Source: JAHBXE01 sp044222195
GTDB taxonomy: Bacteria; Planctomycetota; Phycisphaerae; Phycisphaerales; UBA1924
Direction: 5' to 3'
Length of the DNA: 64,000 nucleotides
NCBI GenBank assembly: GCA_044222195.1
Contig: JBGANS010000016.1
Coordinates: 1 to 64,000 of the forward strand
A program made the translations under genes and the position numbers. Below, piece after piece: positions 44,891 to 51,593 of this stretch. Under the pieces are notes generated by a model. That model did no database searches. It saw only the letters and a program-made list of their open reading frames with translations, and was not told the origin of the DNA. Position 1 is the stretch's first letter, and every line of letters begins with the position of its first letter.

Positions 44891-45015
44891 GTGGCATCCT
44901 TGAGCAAGGGCCCGGGCGAGCGGCGGGCGCGACTTATGCAGGATACCTAAGCGTTGGAAATTGGAAAGGAAATCGGGGGATGAGTTTGTGTGACGGAGAG
45001 TGGGTGGGGAGTTTT

Positions 45016-45094
45016 TCAGGGGCAGCCCGCCGCTAAGCGGTTGAGGAAGCACTCCCTCCACAAGTACCGTTCGCCCTCACAGTTCGTCCCAACA
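45016..45094 (-). pseudogene. Remnant of a GC-type dockerin tail
   Basis: The minus strand reads NCEGERYLWRECFLNRLAAG followed by C-P and a stop at 45016-45018. The start (NC-acidic-G) and end (ECFLNRLAAGCP, compared with QCFLNRFAADD and AAGCP in live copies) are dockerin, but the middle about 10 residues (STG-x-P-x-LTANDFQ) are gone or changed, and no gene is joined upstream. It is a decayed relic of a seventh dockerin gene. Confidence 0.6.
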
Positions 45095-45219
45095 ACCCGA
45101 GTCCGCTTCTTCGATCACCTCGCCGTGTTGAACAACTCACGGGTTTCAAAGGCGGTCGCCGGCTCGCCAAATGCGGTGTTGTGGAGGTTATAGTTGCTTC
45201 CTCATTCACGGAGCCCTTG

Positions 45220-46344
45220 ATGTTCACCCCCGCCACCCCGTCGACCGATGTTCGTGCCCTGCTTGGTTCGGCCGCGGATTCGCTGCTCAAGCACGAGTCC
45301 AAGACCGTGTCGAAGTCGGCGATCCAGCTGCCCGGGCCGGACTTTGTGGACCGGGTGCTCAAGGACTCGGACCGGTCGATCGCGACGCTGCGGAACTTTC
45401 AGACGATCCTGAACACGGGTCGGCTGGCCGGGACCGGGTTTGTGTCGATCCTGCCGGTCGACCAGGGGGTTGAGCACTCGGGCGGGGCGAGCTTTGCACC
45501 CGAGCCGTCGTACTTTGACCCGGACAACATCTGCAGGCTCGCGTACGAGGGCGGGTGCAACGCCGTGGCCTCGACAATCGGGTGCCTGGGCATCGTGGCG
45601 CGCAAGTGGGCCCACAAGATTCCATTCCTGGCCAAGTTCAACCACAACGAGATGCTGACGTATCCGAACGTGTTCAAGCAGAGCTACTTCGGATCGGTGC
45701 GACAGTGTTACGAGATGGGGGCGGTGGCGGTCGGGGCGACGATCTACTTTGGCAATGATTCCAGCCGCGACGAGATCGCGTATGTCGCCGACATGTTCGA
45801 GGAGGCGCATGCGCTGGGCATGGTGACGGTGCTGTGGTGCTACACGCGGTCCGCGGCGTTTAAGGTCAAGGGAGCGGACGGCAAGAGCGTGGACTACCAC
45901 TCAGCGGCGGACCTGACGGGGCAGGCGAACCACCTGGGGGCGATGGTCAAGGCGGACATCATCAAGCAGAAGCTGCCGACGAACAACGGCGGGTACGCGG
46001 CACTGAACTCCGGCGGTTCGAGCTATGGCAAGTGGGACAAGCGGGTGTACACGAACCTGGCCGGGAGCGATGAGAAGGGCAACGGCGGGCACCCGATCGA
46101 CCTGTGCCGGTATCAGATTCTGAATAACTTCATGGGCCGCGTGCCGCTGATCAACAGTGGTGGCGAGAGCAAGGGGGAGAGCGACCTTGCGGATGCGGTG
46201 GCGACGGCGGTAGTCAACAAGCGCGCCGGGGGCATGGGGCTGATCTCGGGGCGGAAGGCGTTTCAGAAGCCGATGAAGGAAGGGGTGAAGCTGCTCAATG
46301 CGGTGCAGGATGTGTATTTGGATAAGGGTGTGACGGTGGCGTAA
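45220..46344 (+). CDS. fbaB: Class I fructose-bisphosphate aldolase (FbaB/DhnA type)
   Basis: Cleaves fructose-1,6-bisphosphate into two trioses through a Schiff base. 374 residues from ATG 45220 (the frame is open from 45181). Recognised by SILPVDQGVEHSGGASFAP, GIVARKWAHKIPFLAKFNHNE and ADIIKQKLP, where K249 is the likely Schiff-base lysine, and by RVPLINSGGESKGESDL and GLISGRKAFQK (phosphate binding). The length fits the bacterial FbaB group (about 350). It is followed by a decayed toxin-antitoxin pair, and no other glycolytic gene is next to it. Confidence 0.93.
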   Translation: MFTPATPSTDVRALLGSAADSLLKHESKTVSKSAIQLPGPDFVDRVLKDSDRSIATLRNFQTILNTGRLAGTGFVSILPVDQGVEHSGGASFAPEPSYFDPDNICRLAYEGGCNAVASTIGCLGIVARKWAHKIPFLAKFNHNEMLTYPNVFKQSYFGSVRQCYEMGAVAVGATIYFGNDSSRDEIAYVADMFEEAHALGMVTVLWCYTRSAAFKVKGADGKSVDYHSAADLTGQANHLGAMVKADIIKQKLPTNNGGYAALNSGGSSYGKWDKRVYTNLAGSDEKGNGGHPIDLCRYQILNNFMGRVPLINSGGESKGESDLADAVATAVVNKRAGGMGLISGRKAFQKPMKEGVKLLNAVQDVYLDKGVTVA

Positions 46345-46363
46345 GGCGGGCCCGGGATTGCGT

Positions 46364-46581
46364 GTGAGCAACAAGGGCACCGAAATCGCATTTGTCGTGG
46401 AGGAAGACGCCGAAGGCAGGTGGTGGCGTCGGCCCTTGGGCACTCCGTCGTTCCTCAGGGGGGCCCGATCGAGAATCTGCGTGAAGCGGTGCGCAACGCG
46501 GTCGCGTGCCACTTCGCGGCAGCCGATCAGCCAACGATGATCCGGCGGCACGATGCGCGGGATGAGGTCATCGCCGCGTGA
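46364..46581 (+). pseudogene. Frameshifted HicB-like antitoxin gene
   Basis: GTG 46364 opens TEIAFVVEEDAEG (17 codons), then one base is missing at about 46415-46416 and the reading continues in the next frame as QVVASALGHSVVPQGGPIEN, LREAVRNAVACHF and DQPTMIRRHDARDEVIAA to TGA 46579-46581. Put together this is a typical 70-residue HicB-like antitoxin (EIAFVVEEDAEGGYVA-type opening, LREMVRDAVxCHF and VRDEVIAA ends). The frameshift makes it a pseudogene, unless it is a sequencing error. It overlaps the following hicA remnant by four bases (GTGA), as in intact pairs. Confidence 0.75.
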
Positions 46582-46652
46582 AGCTGCCGCGAGACCTTTC
46601 CGGTCCGGAGTTGGCCCGGCGGGTCGGGGCACTCGGGTGCGCCGTGATTACT
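46578..46652 (+). pseudogene. 5' remnant of a HicA toxin gene
   Basis: GTG 46578 overlaps the hicB stop and opens VKLPRDLSGPELARRVGALG followed by CAVIT, which matches the conserved HicA opening (MKLPRDLSG-x-EL ... LGY-x-VTRQ). Similarity ends after about 24 codons, exactly where the end of the minus-strand gene 46648-48099 begins. The catalytic region (GSHxRL) is missing, so the toxin is gone and the antitoxin frameshift carries no cost. Not annotated by ORF length alone because it is too short. Confidence 0.7.
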
Positions 46653-48099
46653 TCGGAGGCGGCGCGGGTGCCTTTGGTGGCGCGGCCGGCACGGGTGTTC
46701 GGGTCGTCCGCACCCGCGTGTCAAACTTGCCCGCGGTCATCGGGATTGTGAAGTCGCCTTTCCAGTACCTGGTCGCGTCGAGCTCGCTCAGCGCCCCCTG
46801 GGGGTCGGTGCGGATGCGGAGTCGCCAGGATGAGTCCACGTCGCCGCGGCGGAGGCGGGCGGCGTCTTCATCATTGTCGGCATAGCTGCCGTCGCCCTGA
46901 ATGCACAAGCCGTCGAGGACTTTGGCGATGTCGATGCCGCGCATGTGGTGGGTCATGATGATGCGGTCGCCGGCGAGAACCTCGAGCACGATGGCAAAGG
47001 CGACGTCGCTGAACCCGGGGGGCATGGGCTGGGTAAGCGTGAACTGCATGCCGCCGCGCTGCGCATCCCAGACGGGGGTGACGCCGGAGGTGAGAAATGC
47101 CTCGAGCGCTGGAGAGGTCGCTGCCTGCATGATGTCGTCGATGGAATCAACGGTGTCGTACTCGAAGCGGAAAGGGGAGCTGGCCGCGTGGCGCGTGGGT
47201 TGATCCTGCATCATGGAGTCGCGCTGGAAGACTTTGATCGTGCCCTCGACAACGATGTGGCCCCGGAGCCCTATGTCGAGCTTCCTGCCGTAGCGGAATT
47301 GGCCCTTGCCTTGCGCCTGTCCGTCGTTGACCGACCAGATGATCTCCTCAGAATCAGTGACGCACTCGGGCCACCAGGTTTCGGGCTCGGCGTCGATCGC
47401 GATCGGCATGCCGCGCGGCCACTTCGGGCGCGTGCGGATGCGCGGCGCGGGGGGAACACTGAGCCACTCCTTGATCGCGGGATCGATGGAGCCGGTGAGG
47501 ATTCGCGGGCCGGGGTAGACGGCGACGTTGCCATCGCGGAAGGACACCCTGGTCCGGAGGAGCCTGAGCAGTTCGCCGTAACTTCGCTTCCACCGGTCGG
47601 ACAGCGGGCGTGCGAGCCAGTTGCCGCGCGAAGCGCGGGTGATGAGCATGGCCAACTGCTCGTCGGTGGGGGTGCGAATCGGACCGGCGGGCCTGATGGT
47701 GAGCCACGTGCGGACGGTCAGCTCGTCGCCCAGTTTCGTGCCTGGGCCCGTGAACGGATAGATCTCAAGGAGGACCCGCGTCGGGATCGGCGCGGCCCAA
47801 CCGCCGGCCTTGATCAAGGGCCAGGAGTGGGTGAGGTACGCCGCGGGGAGTAGGAGGAGCGAGAACGCGGCGAGTTTCCAGCGGCGGCGGGTCTTGTGGA
47901 GGCGGCGCTCGGCGCGGGCGTCGCGGCCGCACTCAGGGCACGTGAGACCTGGCGTCGCGGCCATGTCGTACCAGCAGCGCGGGCACCGGCGACGGCCGCG
48001 GGATCGGTCGCGGAGGAGGGCGAGCAGCAGAAAAGCCAGGGCCGCGCCGGCAAGGGTCCAGCCTGTCACGAGATAAAGCCAGTCCCAACGAGCGCTCAT
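46648..48099 (-). CDS. Membrane protein with N-terminal zinc ribbon
   Basis: 483 residues. A transmembrane helix (about 8-28, LYLVTGWTLAGAALAFLLLA), a zinc ribbon CPRCWYDMAATPGLTCPECG at 39-58, a second transmembrane helix (about 75-90), and a large soluble region with no recognised domain. It includes TRPKWPRGMPIAIDAEPETW and a Pro/Ala-rich tail (VPAAPPKAPAPPPK). It belongs to the same class of planctomycete zinc-ribbon membrane proteins as the gene at 6158-6646 but with the ribbon at the start. Its 3' end replaces the hicA gene, so this edge is a recombination junction. Confidence 0.7.
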   Translation of the reverse strand: MSARWDWLYLVTGWTLAGAALAFLLLALLRDRSRGRRRCPRCWYDMAATPGLTCPECGRDARAERRLHKTRRRWKLAAFSLLLLPAAYLTHSWPLIKAGGWAAPIPTRVLLEIYPFTGPGTKLGDELTVRTWLTIRPAGPIRTPTDEQLAMLITRASRGNWLARPLSDRWKRSYGELLRLLRTRVSFRDGNVAVYPGPRILTGSIDPAIKEWLSVPPAPRIRTRPKWPRGMPIAIDAEPETWWPECVTDSEEIIWSVNDGQAQGKGQFRYGRKLDIGLRGHIVVEGTIKVFQRDSMMQDQPTRHAASSPFRFEYDTVDSIDDIMQAATSPALEAFLTSGVTPVWDAQRGGMQFTLTQPMPPGFSDVAFAIVLEVLAGDRIIMTHHMRGIDIAKVLDGLCIQGDGSYADNDEDAARLRRGDVDSSWRLRIRTDPQGALSELDATRYWKGDFTIPMTAGKFDTRVRTTRTPVPAAPPKAPAPPPK

Positions 48100-48185
48100 G
48101 GGAACAGTTTACAGAGCGCGGCGGCGGACTCATTGGCCGGTGCAAACTCACGGGCGCCGCTCGCCCTGCGACACAGCCTGAAGTG

Positions 48186-49184
48186 TCAGGGAATCACGGC
48201 GTTGGGCAGGCGCAGGGGCGAGTTGGTCGGCCCGACGAAGTAGAACCAGCTGAGCGTCGGCGAGATGAGCTTGGACCCGCTGGGGCAGAAGTAGGATGGG
48301 TCGGCGCTCTTGACGTTGTCGAGCGATTCGACGTGGCCGTCGAACATCCCGGTGTTGGTGCGCTCGGAATGGCGGAGGGAGATGGCCTTGAAAATGGCGC
48401 CGGGCTTGTAGCCGTGAGTGGAATCGCGGGTGTAGTTTTCGCCCGAGCCGATGAACGCCGTGCCGCGGGACACAAAGTTGCCCTGGGGCGTGCCGACGAG
48501 GCCCGTGCCGTTGGTGACGGTGGAATAGTCAAAGCCGTTGGCCTGCGCGTTCCAGTATCGGGCGCCTTCGAAGACCACCGCTTTCTTGGAGGGCGAAGTG
48601 CCGACGAGGTCGCTCCGCGGCCGGTAGCCACGCGGGAGCGTGATGGGCTCGCCGCTGGCGGGCATGGTTTCGTACGTCTGGCCGGCGCCAGCGGGAGAGT
48701 TCGGCGGGTACATCTGGAAGTAGGCGGGCGTCATGTAGCTGAGGGTGTAGGGCTGCTCACCCTGGGATTCGATGGGGAGAGCGGGGCCGCTGAAGTGGAG
48801 CACGTAGCGCGCCCGGTTCGACGGGCAGCGCAGCTTGGTCATGCAGATTTCCTGGAACTTCTCCAGCTGCGTCACCGGGAAGCTCATGGAATCGCCCAGG
48901 AGCGGCGAGACGAAGTCCCAGTCCTGGGTGGGCGTGCCGGATCCTTCGACATAAGGCTTGTTGTTGTGCAGCGCGAATCCGGAGGTGTTGGGGCCGACGA
49001 GGTAGCCCTTGTTGTCGGCCTCGTAGGCCGCCATCGCGACGGCGACGCCCCGGGCGTGGGCGGCGCAGACAACAGAGCGGCCGGATTCGCGGGCGTTGCC
49101 GAGGGCGGGGAGCAGAAGACCAATCAGCAGCGCGATGATGGCGATGACGACGAGGAGTTCGATGAGTGTGAAACCGCGTCGCAT
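48186..49184 (-). CDS. Type II secretion pseudopilin-like protein, H-X9-DG family
   Basis: 332 residues from ATG 49184 (an ATG at 49205 is also possible). The type IV pilin-like leader RRGFTLIELLVVIAIIALLI has the conserved G-F cleavage site and Glu5 (FTLIE), followed by a globular domain of the DUF1559/H-X9-DG class so abundant in planctomycetes: near the C-terminus HSERTNTGMFDG gives H, nine residues, DG. Probably processed by a prepilin peptidase and built into a secretion or surface structure. No operon partners; the neighbouring gene on the plus strand is divergent. Confidence 0.85.
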   Translation of the reverse strand: MRRGFTLIELLVVIAIIALLIGLLLPALGNARESGRSVVCAAHARGVAVAMAAYEADNKGYLVGPNTSGFALHNNKPYVEGSGTPTQDWDFVSPLLGDSMSFPVTQLEKFQEICMTKLRCPSNRARYVLHFSGPALPIESQGEQPYTLSYMTPAYFQMYPPNSPAGAGQTYETMPASGEPITLPRGYRPRSDLVGTSPSKKAVVFEGARYWNAQANGFDYSTVTNGTGLVGTPQGNFVSRGTAFIGSGENYTRDSTHGYKPGAIFKAISLRHSERTNTGMFDGHVESLDNVKSADPSYFCPSGSKLISPTLSWFYFVGPTNSPLRLPNAVIP

Positions 49185-49469
49185 GGAGGTATTTCCCGGG
49201 CTCATAGGGTGCACAGTCTATCGCCGGGACAGCGCCGAGTCGGGCTCCGACCGCGGGGAATCTCCTGTCAAGATTGCGTCAAGGGTCCGGGAAGTCAGGC
49301 GTGAAAGGACGAGGCGGCGGCCGGGCAAAACGGGGCTTTGACGGGGCCCTCGCGCGGGAGCTTCCGTGGTGTCAAGTTGGGCAGGTTTTCGCTCACATCC
49401 TGATGGAAAGTGGCCGGAGTCTGGTAGACTGTCCGGGCCGACGCGGGGTGTCGGCAGGAGGCGGACGTC

Positions 49470-50171
49470 ATGAAAGCTATTGCTCTTCTCGTCGCGTGTG
49501 CCGCGGCTTCGCCGGTGCTGGCCCAGCAGTCGGTGTCCATCAACCTTGCGGGCCTGCAGTTCCGCAACGCGACCAACCAGTCCCGCACCAGCGCGCCCAA
49601 CACGATCAGCCCGGCGTACCGGTACACCTTCGCCGTCACGGGAAACGTGCACGGCGTGGGCGGGGTGCTCTCGATTCTCTATCCGAGTCCGACGCCGATC
49701 GCGACGGTGCTTGAAGGGCTCGCGCCCGGATCGTCGGCGTTCCTGTCCGGGCAGTTCGATAACTGCACCGGCTCGCACCCGATCGCGCCCGCGCCGACGA
49801 CGACCACCGGAACCACGGTCATCTCCGGCATCACCGTCAACTACTCGTTTACCCTGGCGACGAGCATCGACGCGGCCAACATCGCCTCGTTCAACGTCAC
49901 CAACGTGGTGCTCACGCCGTCGATCCTGGTCGGGTATCTCCAGTTCGACAACGGCTCGTGCGTGATCACGCGCGTCAGCCTCTGCCCCGCCAACTGCGAC
50001 GCCAGCACGTCCAATCCGGTGCTCACGGCCAACGACTTCCAGTGCTTCCTGAACAAGTTCGCGGCCCAGGACCCCAGCGCCAACTGCGATTGCAGTTCAT
50101 CCACGCCGACTCTGACGGCCAACGACTTCCAGTGTTTCCTGGACAAGTTCGCCGCGGGGTGCGGCCGGTAA
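49470..50171 (+). CDS. Secreted GC-type dockerin protein
   Basis: 233 residues. Signal peptide (MKAIALLVACAAASPVLAQ), a domain of about 145 residues rich in Thr, Ser and Asn with no known family (GLQFRNATNQSRTSAPNTIS, FTLATSIDAANIASFNVTNV), and two dockerin repeats (NCDASTSNPVLTANDFQCF, NCDCSSSTPTLTANDFQCF) ending AAGCGR. A strong hairpin terminator follows at 50213-50239. Upstream 255 bases separate it from the divergent pilin-like gene and probably hold its promoter; GGTAGACTGTC near 49431-49441 resembles a -10 region but without a clear -35. Confidence 0.85.
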   Translation: MKAIALLVACAAASPVLAQQSVSINLAGLQFRNATNQSRTSAPNTISPAYRYTFAVTGNVHGVGGVLSILYPSPTPIATVLEGLAPGSSAFLSGQFDNCTGSHPIAPAPTTTTGTTVISGITVNYSFTLATSIDAANIASFNVTNVVLTPSILVGYLQFDNGSCVITRVSLCPANCDASTSNPVLTANDFQCFLNKFAAQDPSANCDCSSSTPTLTANDFQCFLDKFAAGCGR

Positions 50172-50212
50172 TCGGCGGGGTCCCGATCGGATCTCTTCTG
50201 GTGAAAAAGGAC

Positions 50213-50239
50213 AGGGGCGGGCCCACGGGACCCGCCCCT
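50213..50239 (+). terminator. Strong GC-rich hairpin after the dockerin gene
   Basis: AGGGGCGGG (50213-50221) pairs with CCCGCCCCT (50231-50239) around a 9-base loop: nine perfect base pairs. No clear T-run follows, only TTGCAA, so it is a terminator by position and stem strength. It also lies 43 bases before the end of the minus-strand M29-like gene and may serve both. Confidence 0.7.
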
Positions 50240-50281
50240 TGCAATCACCACACGCTGCGGAGAAGCGTGCCTCGGTGACCG

Positions 50282-51457
50282 TTATGGCTTGAGGTTTCCG
50301 TTCTCGACGATGGCCTTGCCGTCGATCGTGAGCGTCGAACCGGGGAGGCGATAGTCCATCATGAACGCGCAGGTGTTGGTCCCGCCGGCCCAGGAGTTGC
50401 CGCCGTGGGCGATCGTGACCGTGCCCGCCGCGACCCACGTCTGGAGCTTGGAGTTGGCGGGGACTTTGACGTCGGGGTTGATGCCGATGTCGACGAGGGC
50501 GAGTTCATCCTTGCCGGGACCCGCGGCGTCGTAGAGGGCCTTGAGGGGCTCGATGCCGCTCTTGGCGGTCATGCTCGTGAGCTTGCCGGACTTGAAGGTC
50601 AGGGTGATGCCGTTGATCTCCTTGCCCTGGAAGAACGCGCGCTCGACGAAGACGGTGCCTTCGGCGGTGCCGGGGACGGGTGTGGTGTAGACCTCACCGG
50701 CGGGGAGCCAGACCTGGCAGGCGGCGCCGCCCTTGGCCAGGTCGTCGGCGGAGATGACGCCGTCGGAGACCAAGGTCTGGCGAGAAGCGATGCCGAAGGT
50801 GAGGTTCGTGCCGCCGGGCCCGGTGAGCTTGACCTCCTTGCCCTTGGCGAACGCGGCCTGGAAGGACTGGCCGGTGTTCTGGAGCTTGGAGTAATCAGTG
50901 TTCACGCCGGCCCAGAAGATCGAGGAGAGTTGGTCTTCAGTGATGCCGTACATCTTGGCGGTGGCCGCGGTGGGGAAGAGACCGTTGCCGAGGCTGATGC
51001 TGCGAACGTTGTTCTTGAGGAAGGCCGCTTCGACGGGCTGCGAGGCCTGGCGACGCGCCGCGGCGCGGGCGGGGGGAACATCAGACCAGAGGCCCGGATT
51101 CTCGGTGGCCTCGACGTTGATCGAGGCGTTGAAGACGCCGGCGAGCTTGAGGTCGAGGTCGTTGGTTTGCGAGTCGAACTTGGCGGGCGTCTCGTCATAG
51201 ATGCGGCGGGCGAGCTTCTCGTTGCCGACGGAGATCAGGGGAAAGGCGCCGAGCTTGCGGACGTTGACGGCGACCTGTTCGAGCAGCTCCAGGTCGGCGG
51301 GGCGGCCGGAGATCAAGACGCGGTCGCCGGTCTTGATCGACGCGCACTGGTTCACCAGGGTTTCGGCCGTGGCCTTGGTGTCCGGGCCGGCGGCGTTGCC
51401 GGCGGCACAGAAGAGGGACAGGGTCAATGCCGAACCGAGCAACCACGAGGTCTTCAT
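50282..51457 (-). CDS. Exported M29-family aminopeptidase-like protein
   Basis: 391 residues: signal peptide (LLGSALTLSLFCAAGNAA) then a thermophilic metalloprotease (M29) fold: GDRVLISGRPADLELLEQVA near the start, GPGGTNLTFGIASRQ, LPAGEVYTTPVPGTAEG (one metal Glu), and the C-terminal part KDELALVDIGINPDV and TIAHGGNSW. The expected H-x-D ligand near the end (for example HWD) reads M-M-D here, and the DEK before GT-x-HIA reads SKL, so metal binding may be partly lost. An exported M29 protein is unusual, as known members are cytoplasmic. Activity is uncertain. Confidence 0.75.
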   Translation of the reverse strand: MKTSWLLGSALTLSLFCAAGNAAGPDTKATAETLVNQCASIKTGDRVLISGRPADLELLEQVAVNVRKLGAFPLISVGNEKLARRIYDETPAKFDSQTNDLDLKLAGVFNASINVEATENPGLWSDVPPARAAARRQASQPVEAAFLKNNVRSISLGNGLFPTAATAKMYGITEDQLSSIFWAGVNTDYSKLQNTGQSFQAAFAKGKEVKLTGPGGTNLTFGIASRQTLVSDGVISADDLAKGGAACQVWLPAGEVYTTPVPGTAEGTVFVERAFFQGKEINGITLTFKSGKLTSMTAKSGIEPLKALYDAAGPGKDELALVDIGINPDVKVPANSKLQTWVAAGTVTIAHGGNSWAGGTNTCAFMMDYRLPGSTLTIDGKAIVENGNLKP

Positions 51458-51593
51458 ACAGGACTCCTACTTGGGGGAAGGAACGGGGTTCAGGAGGAGC
51501 GAATCACGCCCTCACGCTGACACTCCAAGCGACGGCGGCGGGAAATCGGCGCAGGAATCTCTGAAGAATCTGGCGTTTGCCCGGCGTTCGTGC

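Noticed and set aside
44891..45219. Possible tRNA or small RNA in gaps between genes (also 22798-23001, 25723-26058, 54198-54555)
   Set aside because: No cloverleaf, CCA end or conserved RNA pattern could be found by eye; only hairpins and decayed repeats were noted.
46553..46885. Plus-strand frame 110 residues long opposite the membrane zinc-ribbon gene
   Set aside because: It begins inside the hicB remnant in a different frame and continues antisense to the zinc-ribbon gene; no family signature.
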